From assembly GCA_023439125.1 (NCBI GenBank), contig JAEXOU010000022.1, positions 1 to 64,000 of the forward strand: a DNA stretch of 64,000 nt. Reading direction: 5' to 3'. The position numbers and the translations under genes were made by a program. Below the pieces are notes generated by a model. It searched no databases. It worked only from the letters and a program-made list of their open reading frames with translations, and was not told where the DNA came from. Position 1 is the stretch's first letter; every line of letters starts with the position of its first letter. This stretch comes from Bacillota bacterium. GTDB taxonomy: Bacteria; Bacillota; Clostridia; Lachnospirales; Lachnospiraceae. Shown piece after piece: positions 1 through 7,806 of this stretch.

Positions 1-167
1 CCTTGAATGAAAATACAAATGCAACTTGTCGACAAAAAATGTGTTTGTAATCCTAACCTCGAGAAATAGCCATTTTCCTAAGGTTATTCATGTGTAAATC
101 CAGTTCTTTTTGGCAATAATAGCTTAAATTCTTTAAACTTAAGGGTATTTTTGCGTATACGAAATAG

Positions 168-204
168 ACATGTGGATTTTACGTTGTAAAAGTAAATTCC
201 ACAT
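168..204 (-). terminator. Hairpin just outside the IS left end
   Basis: An inverted repeat pairs ACATGTGGA with its near-complement TTCCACATGT across a short loop. It directly abuts the proposed IS end and could stop transcription leaving the transposase gene, although no long T-run follows. It may instead belong to the IS tip. Confidence 0.35.
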
Positions 205-1631
205 GTTGCATTTACTTTTATATAGAATGGTTTCTGCCTTCTACTAATAATTAGTGATTAATGCTTCAATAATGACGGCTTGAGCATTACTTCATCTGCA
301 TTAATACTCTTAAGATTTAAGACCTTAAAAAGTTTTGAATGAAGCAAAAGCTGAGCTAGTTCATATGGGTTACGGCCATTCAAACTAGCTCTAGCCGTAC
401 TATTGATGTGATTTGCTAGTAATGTTATATCCTCTTGCGTATAGTTTGTAAGTGCGACTCCTTTTGGTATTACTTTTCGGATATATTCATGGTTCTTTTC
501 TAACTTTGCTTTTTGCCAACTAGCCAATGGATCACAATAAAATATATGTGTCCTTGGTTGATTTGATGGATCATTTTCAAGCTCGTCCACACCTTTGAAC
601 TCTGGTCCATTATCTGTCAAGATAACCGGGAAAAGAGCGCGAAATACCTCTAATCCTAAAAGATTAGTTAACTCATTAAATACTTCCTTTACGCACTCTT
701 TTGTACATTCTGGCATTAAAAAAATGAGCATGAAATTGCAGTTACGAAATAAAAATGTGAGCATAACGTTACCTGTCTTATTACTCCCATGAACCGTGTC
801 CAGCTCAACAACATTAATCTCAGAATGATCTCGAACCCAAGCCTGAAAGTGTTTAAATGTTCGATTTTCTCGATAACTATAATCAATAGAAGATTCTGGT
901 CTTCTTTTCTTACGTACTCTGTATTTAACTTTTTTCGGAAGATCGATATTTCGAGCTACAAATAAACCTTGATCAATATAGTTGTATATTGTTTTCATAC
1001 AGCAAGGAATTTCCTCTTTATGAGTAGAATAAATATGAGCAATTGACTGTCCTTGTTTGATTAAAGGAGTCATCAAACAATCTAGTTCATAAATCTCCTG
1101 CCTTGAAAATCCGATTCCTGACCTTGAGTCTTTTTGAATTGCTTTAAATGCATCATATGCTACATTTGCTCGGTAATAAAAATGAGGCTTTCTACAATCA
1201 TAAATACAATTACACCCATTACACACATGAGGTGAACGTAGCGTATTTTTACACATGTCCGAGCGATAATCAGCACATAAAATCCTGCAGTCCTTTAGCT
1301 TACAAGCACAGCACTTTTTTACTCTATTACATTCACTACATAATGATTGTTTATTGCAATACAATCTATATCTACAATCATTATGACTTGCACTAAATCC
1401 TTCATCACCAATCCTGTGTTTACGGACTTCTCTTGAAATTGTGGTAATATCTTTGCCTAGACTTCTTGCTATACTTGCTATACATTCACCATGGTTTAGA
1501 CCATCCTCAATTACAAAACGATCCTGTAAGGTTAAAAATTTTTGATACTTATCATATTGATTCATATAATGCTCCTTTTATGGCAGACAACCATAGCTAG
1601 AGCATTGACACTTAGTAGAAGTAAATGCAAC
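205..1631 (-). mobile_element. IS30-family insertion sequence, apparently intact
   Basis: A single transposase gene is bracketed by inverted copies of GTTGCATTTACTT (205-217 and, as its complement, 1619-1631), both oriented outside-to-inside as IS ends should be. Beyond this 13-bp core the match weakens, so the true tips may lie a few bases further out. No clear target-site duplication could be picked out by eye. About 1.43 kb is longer than the commonest IS30 elements, which fits the 435-residue transposase. The element lies just downstream of tsf and reads in the same direction. Confidence 0.65.
258..1565 (-). CDS. IS30-family transposase
   Basis: A 435-residue transposase that cuts and joins DNA ends to move the element. 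The N-terminus (about 10-50) holds a helix-turn-helix with the family-typical ARSLGKDITTISREVRKH stretch. Residues 64-124 are rich in cysteines in CxxC spacing, probably a zinc-binding fold. The C-terminal rve-type catalytic core shows the DDE triad at D256 (ELDTVHG), D318 (LTDNGPEF) and E356 (KLEKN). No frameshift or internal stop is seen, so the protein may be active. A good ribosome site (AAAGGAG) precedes the ATG. Family assignment is from motif order and spacing; the exact subgroup is not determined. Confidence 0.9.
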   Translation of the reverse strand: MNQYDKYQKFLTLQDRFVIEDGLNHGECIASIARSLGKDITTISREVRKHRIGDEGFSASHNDCRYRLYCNKQSLCSECNRVKKCCACKLKDCRILCADYRSDMCKNTLRSPHVCNGCNCIYDCRKPHFYYRANVAYDAFKAIQKDSRSGIGFSRQEIYELDCLMTPLIKQGQSIAHIYSTHKEEIPCCMKTIYNYIDQGLFVARNIDLPKKVKYRVRKKRRPESSIDYSYRENRTFKHFQAWVRDHSEINVVELDTVHGSNKTGNVMLTFLFRNCNFMLIFLMPECTKECVKEVFNELTNLLGLEVFRALFPVILTDNGPEFKGVDELENDPSNQPRTHIFYCDPLASWQKAKLEKNHEYIRKVIPKGVALTNYTQEDITLLANHINSTARASLNGRNPYELAQLLLHSKLFKVLNLKSINADEVMLKPSLLKH

Positions 1632-2029
1632 CTTATTGTAAGTTTAAACGCAATAAAAGTTAAAAACTTGCATTCAAATTTTCATTTAACGATTTCTGGG
1701 GTCAGGGTGAGTTGTAACACGAGACGCATTTTTGTACGCCCAGAATCAATCTTTGTAAGTGAGAATAAATAATTGTAAACAAAACGCAACTTTTACCCTT
1801 GTTATATCTTAGCTTTTCTAGAACCTCTTCACTGTGGTAAAAACTGAATGTTTCGTATGGACTGCATTGTTCCTTAAGCATTTAGCACAAGCGCGTCTAT
1901 TCGCATTCCGCCCACTAAAATCTTGTGGGCGCCATGCTCATATCCGTGCGGCGCTCAATACAAAAAAAGTTCCAGTAGAAGTAAACTCCTACTGGAACTT
2001 TATATTCGTATTACGCTTGTCTTAACGCC
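1632..2029. other. Gene-free spacer between IS30 and the tsf terminators
   Basis: No convincing gene was seen; short open frames here lack ribosome sites and family features. It contains a small GC-rich hairpin (CGCCCAC pairing with GTGGGCG near 1909-1932) and a second GC-rich imperfect palindrome next to it (about 1929-1957), unusual against the AT-rich surroundings. Confidence 0.6.
1962..2001 (-). terminator. Intrinsic terminator (distal of two after tsf)
   Basis: A perfect 13-bp stem (AAAGTTCCAGTAG with its complement) with a 10-base loop is followed, on the minus strand, by a run of seven T. This is the second rho-independent terminator downstream of tsf in the direction of transcription. 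Its flanks resemble those of the proximal terminator. Confidence 0.8.
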
Positions 2030-2192
2030 GTTTAAGCTACGAGCCTCCTATTCGGAATCCGTTCGGCAAAGTACCTGCCTCTCTACTTCCTCATAGGGGG
2101 CTGTCGCCCAGAGCGCAATAAAAAAGACTGATTGAGAGTAAAAATATACTCTCATCAGTCTTCTTATTACGCTCTAGGCTCGTAGCTTAAAC
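2030..2192. repeat. 16-bp inverted repeat enclosing the tsf terminator
   Basis: GTTTAAGCTACGAGCC at 2030-2045 is exactly complementary to 2177-2192. The right arm reaches the last base of the tsf stop codon. The arms enclose the proximal terminator hairpin, giving a nested, almost cruciform layout. Confidence 0.75.
2112..2175 (-). terminator. tsf terminator with extended outer stem
   Basis: The inner stem pairs AAGACTGAT-GAGAGTA (one bulge) with its complement and, read on the minus strand, ends in six T. An outer stem (AGCGCAATAA against TTATTACGCT) extends the pairing. It should stop tsf transcription before the IS. Confidence 0.85.
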
Positions 2193-3124
2193 TACATTCC
2201 CATCTGTTTTGCAACTTCAGCTGCGAAATCTTCTTCTTTCTTTTCGATACCTTCACCAGTTTCGAAACGAACGAATTTCTTAACAACGATTTCTGCGCCA
2301 ACTTCTTTTGCTACAGAGTCAATGTATTTTTGAACTGTTAAGTCGCCATCTTTTACATAAACTTGGTCAACTAAACAGAATTCTTTTAATTCTTTTGCAA
2401 GACGGCCTTCGATCATCTTTTCTACAATGTTTTCTGGCTTCTTAGCGTTTGCAGGATCATTCATAGCCTGTGCCTTTAAGATCTCTCTCTCATGAGCGAT
2501 AAACTCAGGAGCAATTTCAGCCTGGTTAACATACTTAGGATTCATAGCTGCGATTTGCATAGCTACGTTTTTAGCACATTCTCTAGTTGCATCGTTGCAT
2601 ACGCTTGTTTCAAATTCAACTAAGATACCAATTCTACCAGCACCGTGAACATAAGATTCAACGAAGCCGTTTTCAGCAGTGATCTTAGCAAATCTTCTGA
2701 TGTTCATGTTTTCACCGATAACAGCGATTTGAGAAGCTAATTCTTCTTTTACAGTCTTAGTAGCATCTTCAATCCAAGGTTCAGCTAAGAATGCATCAAT
2801 ATCTGCAGATGTTGTTTTAGCAGCTTGTTCAGCAACTTTAGCAACATATGCCTGGAATTTATCGTTCTTTGCAACGAAGTCTGTTTCAGAGTTAACTTCT
2901 ACGATAGAAGCAACTTTGCCATCAGCACTTACGTTAGTTGCGCAGATACCTTCTGCAGCAATTCTTCCTGCTTTCTTCTCTGCAGCTGCAAGTCCTTTTT
3001 CTCTTAAGAACTCTACTGCCTTATCCATATCACCATCTGTAGCAGCTAATGCTTTTTTGCAGTCCATCATGCCTGCGCCGGTCATTTCTCTTAAATCTTT
3101 AACCATTCCAGCTGTTATAGCCAT
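2192..3124 (-). CDS. tsf: Translation elongation factor Ts
   Basis: EF-Ts catalyses GDP release from EF-Tu so that it can rebind GTP and aminoacyl-tRNA during translation. The start was set at the MAITAG methionine because GGAGG lies 8 bases upstream and the family normally begins there; a longer frame would add five residues that overlap the ribosome site. The resulting 310 residues match the usual length. The N-terminal UBA-like region (about 1-50) carries the signature TGAGMMDCKKAL, and the core has the conserved SETDFVAKN segment (about 80). It lies downstream of rpsB as in most bacteria, but a terminator-like hairpin separates the two, so its expression may be attenuated relative to rpsB. 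Confidence 0.98.
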   Translation of the reverse strand: MAITAGMVKDLREMTGAGMMDCKKALAATDGDMDKAVEFLREKGLAAAEKKAGRIAAEGICATNVSADGKVASIVEVNSETDFVAKNDKFQAYVAKVAEQAAKTTSADIDAFLAEPWIEDATKTVKEELASQIAVIGENMNIRRFAKITAENGFVESYVHGAGRIGILVEFETSVCNDATRECAKNVAMQIAAMNPKYVNQAEIAPEFIAHEREILKAQAMNDPANAKKPENIVEKMIEGRLAKELKEFCLVDQVYVKDGDLTVQKYIDSVAKEVGAEIVVKKFVRFETGEGIEKKEEDFAAEVAKQMGM

Positions 3125-3165
3125 TGTAAAATCCTCCATGTATTTGTTTTTTTATTGATATTATG

Positions 3166-3203
3166 AAAAAAACTTCAGCCTAACACTTAGAGTCAGGCTG
3201 AAG
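3166..3203 (-). terminator. Terminator or attenuator between rpsB and tsf
   Basis: A 9-bp stem (CTTCAGCCT with AGGCTGAAG) is followed on the minus strand by seven T. It lies in the rpsB-tsf gap, so it probably lets only part of the rpsB transcripts continue into tsf. No separate tsf promoter with a convincing -35 was identified. Confidence 0.75.
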
Positions 3204-3267
3204 CATCTTGTCACAACTTTGTCTTAGATACAAAATTTAAGTGATATCGCTTTGCAACAGCGCTTAA

Positions 3268-4008
3268 TTATGCCTCTACTGTTTCTTCTACAGTTTCAGT
3301 TTCTTCTGTAGAATCAGTCATCTGAACACCCTGATTAGCTTCGATAACAGCATCTGCCATCTTAGCAACGATTAATTTAACTGCACGGATTGCATCATCG
3401 TTACCAGGAATTACATAATCAAGTTCTTCTGGATCACAGTTAGTATCTGCGATACCGATTAACTTAATACCAAGTGTATGTGCTTCTTGAATACAGATTC
3501 TTTCCTTCTTAGGATCAACTACGAAGATAGCTTCTGGGATTTCTTTCATATCCTTGATACCACCAAGGTTCTTTTCAAGTTTTTCCCATTCCTTCTTTAA
3601 TTCGATAACTTCTTTCTTTGGAAGAACATCGAATGTACCATCGCTAGCCATTTTCTCGATATCTTTTAATCTCTTGATTCTGGACTGGATAGTTTTGAAG
3701 TTAGTTAACATACCACCTAACCATCTTTCGTTTACATAGTACATTCCACAACGTTCAGCTTCTGATTTAACAGAATCCTGAGCTTGTTTCTTAGTACCAA
3801 CGAAAAGAACTTTACCACCGTTAGCTACTACATCTTTGATTGCATAGTAAGCTTCATCTACTTTACCTACAGATTTCTGTAAGTCGATGATGTAGATACC
3901 ATTTCTCTCAGTGTAGATGTATTCAGCCATCTTAGGGTTCCATCTTCTTGTCTGATGTCCAAAGTGAACACCTGCTTCAAGTAATTGTTTCATTGAAATA
4001 ACGCTCAT
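3268..4008 (-). CDS. rpsB: 30S ribosomal protein S2
   Basis: S2 binds the head-body junction of the small ribosomal subunit, together with S1-like factors, and is needed for mRNA binding. The start at MSVISMKQLLEAGVHFGHQ is chosen because GGAGG precedes it and all S2 proteins begin near this motif; a longer frame would run back through the leader and promoter. The 246-residue protein shows the signatures HFGHQTRRWNPKMAEYI (about 17) and PEAIFVVDP (about 155). The C-terminal tail is acidic and rich in Glu/Thr, a common low-complexity extension. It heads the rpsB-tsf unit and follows the flagellar operon, as in Bacillus. Confidence 0.98.
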   Translation of the reverse strand: MSVISMKQLLEAGVHFGHQTRRWNPKMAEYIYTERNGIYIIDLQKSVGKVDEAYYAIKDVVANGGKVLFVGTKKQAQDSVKSEAERCGMYYVNERWLGGMLTNFKTIQSRIKRLKDIEKMASDGTFDVLPKKEVIELKKEWEKLEKNLGGIKDMKEIPEAIFVVDPKKERICIQEAHTLGIKLIGIADTNCDPEELDYVIPGNDDAIRAVKLIVAKMADAVIEANQGVQMTDSTEETETVEETVEA

Positions 4009-4114
4009 GTTAAATTCCTCCATATTGGTTTTTGACTTCCGTATAACTACTTTACGCAAACCTATCAGATAGGCACCATGCGCATTCAAATTATACGTGA
4101 TTTTTGCCTTACAA

Positions 4115-4143
4115 ATTATATCATGTAAACATATATAAATCAA
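4115..4143 (-). promoter_or_regulatory. rpsB promoter (sigma-A type) and leader
   Basis: On the minus strand TTGATT and TATAAT are separated by 17 bases, a near-consensus vegetative promoter. It leaves a leader of about 100 bases that includes a small CCTATC/GATAGG hairpin framed by GCGC/GCGT. The leader could be an S2 autoregulatory element, but that is only a guess from position. Confidence 0.75.
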
Positions 4144-4220
4144 GCCTTTTTTACAAATTTACTGTTTTATCAAGTTCTATCATCTAATTACGTTAACTGA
4201 CAGGTATATATTGTAATATT

Positions 4221-4390
4221 CTTATTATAGTTGTTTATAATACCTATCATGTCGTTTATTTCAAAATCTCATTATAGTTTTTATCATAATATCTATCACA
4301 TTGCTTATTACAAATTATCATCTTATTTTTTTCCCCAATATCCTTATCGTGTTGTTATTATAGTTGCTATCTCAAAATATGATGCTCCTT
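4221..4390. repeat. Degenerate AT-rich repeats of about 50 bp
   Basis: Three imperfect copies of a unit containing ATTATAGTT and TATC(A/G)(T/C)(G/A)T(C/T)G follow one another; the third overlaps the 3' end of the adjacent Pro/Thr-rich gene. Nothing else was seen in the interval between that gene and the rpsB promoter. Confidence 0.4.
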
Positions 4391-5036
4391 TTTTAATTTT
4401 ATAATCACCGATATGAATATTACTTGCAAAACCATGATCAGATAAATACTTATCAAAATCCTTTGCATCCTCTACCAAACCAACCTCATATGCTGCTTGA
4501 GATACTGCCTCTGAATACATACCTTTTTTTACTGTTAATATAATTGTATCCTCATCCTTATGATCACCTGACTCTGGAGCCTTTGTTGGAGTTGGTGTTA
4601 CAGTTGGTGTCGGTGTCAACACTGGTGCTACAGTTGGTGCCGGCGTTGGTGTCGGTGTTGGTGTAGCTATTGGTGCAGGCGTTGCTGTCAGTACTGGCGT
4701 AGCTGTTGGTATTGGTGTAGCTGTCGGTACTGGAGTTACTGTTAGTTCTGGTGTCTCAGTCAGTGCAGGTGTTTCTGTTGCTACTGGCATAGGTGTAGCC
4801 GTAACTACTGGGATAGGTGTTGGAGACGGTGCTTCTGTTGGTATTGGCGTAGGAGTAGGAACTAATCCTGTAAGCGAACCTCTATTATCAGCCTCTACCA
4901 TACCGAGTGATTTTGCAGCATGAATAATTTCAGAATCTGACATTTTCTCTTTCTCATTAGCACCTGTCAGCGTCATGACTAATATTGTGAATATGATACC
5001 AATTGCAATGCCTCTTAAGTAATACTTTAGCTTCAT
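4344..5036 (-). CDS. Membrane-anchored Pro/Thr-rich protein with MltG-type LysM-like end
   Basis: The last gene of the fla/che operon; 230 residues. An N-terminal hydrophobic helix (about 5-24) anchors it in the membrane. Residues about 60-155 are an almost pure repeat of TPxPTxTP units, probably an extended spacer through the cell wall. The final 70 residues (TVKKGMYSEAVSQAAYEVG... GDYKIKKGASYFEI) resemble the LysM-like subdomain found near the start of MltG/YceG endolytic transglycosylases. The catalytic transglycosylase domain is absent, so enzymatic activity is unlikely. A role in attaching to or sensing peptidoglycan near the flagellum is inference only. The ribosome site (GGAG) and operon position support it as a real gene. 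Confidence 0.7.
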   Translation of the reverse strand: MKLKYYLRGIAIGIIFTILVMTLTGANEKEKMSDSEIIHAAKSLGMVEADNRGSLTGLVPTPTPIPTEAPSPTPIPVVTATPMPVATETPALTETPELTVTPVPTATPIPTATPVLTATPAPIATPTPTPTPAPTVAPVLTPTPTVTPTPTKAPESGDHKDEDTIILTVKKGMYSEAVSQAAYEVGLVEDAKDFDKYLSDHGFASNIHIGDYKIKKGASYFEIATIITTR

Positions 5037-5050
5037 ATTAATGCTCCAAT

Positions 5051-5791
5051 CTAATTCTTTTTGGCATATAGATCAATAACAAGTTTCACTTCTCCTTGGC
5101 CTATTCCAAGCTGTTTTGATATTTCTAAAACCGACATATTGAGCTTATGCAAACTTAATATATTTTCTTTTTGATTGCTAACATTTGCTTCCACTTTTTC
5201 CTCATGATCTTCAGCAGTATTAAATTCTGCTTTGCTCATTGAATCTACCAGTTTTTTATTTATCGTTTCTTCGGTATTATCTTTGAATCCATCGGTATCT
5301 TGTTTTGTATGTGAAACTTGTTCCTGTGTCTTTGATCCTGTATCACTTTTAGCGATGTTATCCTTTTGTTTTGATTTATTAGCCATTAACAAAGTAAGTT
5401 TTTCTAAAAACTCTTTGTTCTCTCTACGGATTGTTTCCATCTTCTGATAAGTAACTTTTATATCACTATCCTTTTGGCATAACATATCATATAAGAATAC
5501 AACATCCTTGTTATTTTGTTCAATTCTATCTAATAGTTGTAACGAGTAATCATTAACAGCCATAATCTTTTCATTTGATATCTTACTCATCTTATCTTCT
5601 GCTTCAATTACTCCATTTGACACTGCATCTTCAATTAAATCTTTAATTTGATGCTTCATTTTATCAATATCTTCTTGAGTAAGTTCCGGCTTATTAGTTG
5701 AGTTCGATCCTTGATCTTTGCTTACTACAAAAAAACTTATGATTAAAAACGCAATCGCAACAATTAGTAAAATAATTTCTGTCATAGACAT
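5051..5791 (-). CDS. DUF6115-type membrane protein, candidate SwrB counterpart
   Basis: This 246-residue protein has one N-terminal membrane helix (about 4-23), a long charged coiled-coil region and a compact C-terminal helix-turn-helix-like end (MSVLEISKQLGIGQGEVKLV). That layout matches DUF6115 proteins of Firmicute flagellar operons. In Bacillus subtilis the gene between sigD and rpsB is swrB, which has the same general layout and promotes flagellar assembly at the export gate. This gene also lies between sigD and rpsB, so it is a candidate functional equivalent. Sequence similarity to SwrB was not tested. Gaps of 14-16 bases to both neighbours indicate co-transcription. Confidence 0.65.
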   Translation of the reverse strand: MSMTEIILLIVAIAFLIISFFVVSKDQGSNSTNKPELTQEDIDKMKHQIKDLIEDAVSNGVIEAEDKMSKISNEKIMAVNDYSLQLLDRIEQNNKDVVFLYDMLCQKDSDIKVTYQKMETIRRENKEFLEKLTLLMANKSKQKDNIAKSDTGSKTQEQVSHTKQDTDGFKDNTEETINKKLVDSMSKAEFNTAEDHEEKVEANVSNQKENILSLHKLNMSVLEISKQLGIGQGEVKLVIDLYAKKN

Positions 5792-5807
5792 ATTACTTTT
5801 ATCCCCT

Positions 5808-6125
5808 TTATATTTTTATATCAATTCCGTGATGTTCTTCTAATGGTCCTCCATTTTGCTTCGTTTCATTATTCTTTTTCCTTTTTTTGGGTTGTTGATA
5901 ATAATATGGATTACCGCTCTTTTCTTTTGCATCATATCGGAACTCTGGATTTACACTTTTCGTTGTAGCCACCGTTTGTTCACTATTCCTTTGAATTTCA
6001 TCTTTAAATCTGTCAGCAAAAGCTAACTGCTCACTCGCTGGTTTTTGATGTTCTAGTGCTTTCATTTGTGAGGCTTCCTGTGATTTAGGTATAAAAGAAG
6101 CTACTTCAATTGGTGTTATTGGCAT
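5808..6125 (-). CDS. Small protein of unknown function in the fla/che operon
   Basis: A 105-residue protein that I do not recognise. The start is placed at MPITPIEVASFIPKSQEA because a GGGGGAG ribosome site sits just upstream; a frame starting 33 bases earlier has no ribosome site. The middle is polar and Gln/Glu-rich, and the C-terminal half is strongly basic (KKRKKNN) before a short acidic end. There is no membrane helix or signal peptide, and it is probably mostly disordered. It sits between the FapA-like gene and the SwrB-like gene with close spacing, so a flagellum-linked role is likely by position only. Confidence 0.65.
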   Translation of the reverse strand: MPITPIEVASFIPKSQEASQMKALEHQKPASEQLAFADRFKDEIQRNSEQTVATTKSVNPEFRYDAKEKSGNPYYYQQPKKRKKNNETKQNGGPLEEHHGIDIKI

Positions 6126-6188
6126 ATAACTCCCCCCATCTACGATAAGTTCAACCATAATACTATATCACTATGACGAATTTAATTA

Positions 6189-7790
6189 CTATAATTTGTA
6201 AGGCGTTACAATTACATCTCCTTGATCACGGACTAAGGTACAATGAACTGTTTCTTTACGAACAAAATAAATAACTCCAGCAATGATTAGTTTACAGCCT
6301 GGATATATTGTATCACTAACATGGATTGCACCTGTTTCATGTTCATCGATATACTGTTGCAATTTATTTAACTGTTCTATCGTATCTTCTTTTTTCTTTT
6401 CAAGTTGTTCCTTGTTAATTGACATCGTCTTTACTAGGAGTAGCTTATCAGCAGACAATCTTTCTCCACTTTTAATTTTCTTTAAGTATAGAATTAAATT
6501 CTGATTTAACCGTTCAATATCCTGATCAAGCGTTGGTAAATCTTTTTCAAGTTTGTGATAATCTTCGATCATTTGTGGATCAACACCAACCTCAAGCAGC
6601 GTATTCGTTCCCATCGTAGAACCAGCTGTTTTAACAGAAATCATAGTACCTGATCTGATTTCACCACCAGTGATAAACCCTTTTCTCCCACCTACGATAA
6701 TATCGCCCTTCGCCGATACTTTACTGTGAAGAATTGCCTCAGTCGATACATATCCACCCGCTTCTACCGTAGCGTTCTCAATAAATTTTGCTACAACATT
6801 ACCCTGTGCTCTTAAGACTCCCTTATTCATCCCCTGGACACCACGTTTCAAGATGATTTGACCACCGGCTACTAAAACTGCACCTTCTACAACGCCTTCT
6901 ACTTCGATATCACCATTTGCGATAATTTGATATCCAGTACGAACACTACCTTTCACAACAACATTTCCATCATAATTAATATCTCCAGTTGATACATCCA
7001 CATCAGCTGGTACTTCATAAGAATCTGAAACAAAAACTTTATCATTAACAAGTGATGCATGTCCATCAACATCAGAATACATCTTCAGTTTATCTTCTGA
7101 TAGATGAATTTTGTTGCCATAACGTAAAATTAGTTGATTCACTTTTGGTGGCATAATTGCGCCTCCACAAACATTGATACCAGGACGACCTGGTACTGCA
7201 GGATCTAGGGAGGCTAATAAGTCATTCCGCTTTACACGGCTAATTGTATCAAGTTGATGAAAATCAACGGTACCATCTTCATTCATCTTAGGTTTCTTTG
7301 TTAAATCAGTATTAAAATAGTATGTTATTTTTGCGTTCTTTCCCAATTGACATGGAGTTGCTTTCGCTAATAAAATATCGGAGTAATAGTTTTTATTCTT
7401 TAAGAATTCTTTTATATTCTCTTCTATCACACCATACTTAACACCAGCTTTAACTAAATCATTGATAATTTGGTTATAAGTTAATTCGCTTCCCCCTAAC
7501 GAAGGTGGATAAAACCTTCCATATGCCTCCATATAGTCCTGACTTATCCACACTTTAACGCTTTCGCTTTCTGGACGGCGCGAAATATTGTCGATCTTAA
7601 TAATCTTTTTCTCCTGTATGTTTCTTAGTGCATCATTAATTATTTGTTTATCAAATTCAATCTTTCTTTGAATTAAATACTCACACAATTCATTGAAGTC
7701 AATTGGTGTACCGCCTAAGTTTGCTGGCACTAGCTCAAGATAAGTACCATCTTTTTGCAATAATAATCGAAAACCTGCATTATTACTCAT
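6189..7790 (-). CDS. FapA/DUF342 family protein
   Basis: A 533-residue soluble protein of the DUF342 (FapA) family, common next to flagellar genes in Clostridia and Vibrio. The first 160 residues form a polar N-terminal region. Residues about 200-370 contain the DUF342 core, beginning at GRPGINVCGG, with short repeated strands such as GDIEVEG, GNVVAKF and GDIIVGG that suggest a stacked beta-solenoid. A coiled coil follows (about 400-480). AAGGAG lies 8 bases before the chosen ATG; an upstream ATG overlapping sigD has no such site. FapA is known to affect polar protein localisation in Vibrio vulnificus; the role here is unproved. Confidence 0.8.
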   Translation of the reverse strand: MSNNAGFRLLLQKDGTYLELVPANLGGTPIDFNELCEYLIQRKIEFDKQIINDALRNIQEKKIIKIDNISRRPESESVKVWISQDYMEAYGRFYPPSLGGSELTYNQIINDLVKAGVKYGVIEENIKEFLKNKNYYSDILLAKATPCQLGKNAKITYYFNTDLTKKPKMNEDGTVDFHQLDTISRVKRNDLLASLDPAVPGRPGINVCGGAIMPPKVNQLILRYGNKIHLSEDKLKMYSDVDGHASLVNDKVFVSDSYEVPADVDVSTGDINYDGNVVVKGSVRTGYQIIANGDIEVEGVVEGAVLVAGGQIILKRGVQGMNKGVLRAQGNVVAKFIENATVEAGGYVSTEAILHSKVSAKGDIIVGGRKGFITGGEIRSGTMISVKTAGSTMGTNTLLEVGVDPQMIEDYHKLEKDLPTLDQDIERLNQNLILYLKKIKSGERLSADKLLLVKTMSINKEQLEKKKEDTIEQLNKLQQYIDEHETGAIHVSDTIYPGCKLIIAGVIYFVRKETVHCTLVRDQGDVIVTPYKL

Positions 7791-7806
7791 CAATTTCTCC
7801 TTTGCA

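Noticed and set aside
1148..1396. Plus-strand open frame inside the transposase gene
   Set aside because: Antisense to a strongly conserved coding region; composition is His/Tyr/Cys-rich nonsense.
4560..4870. Pro/Thr repeats as an assembly error
   Set aside because: The repeat is in frame, degenerate at DNA level and flanked by well-formed domains, so a real low-complexity spacer is more likely.
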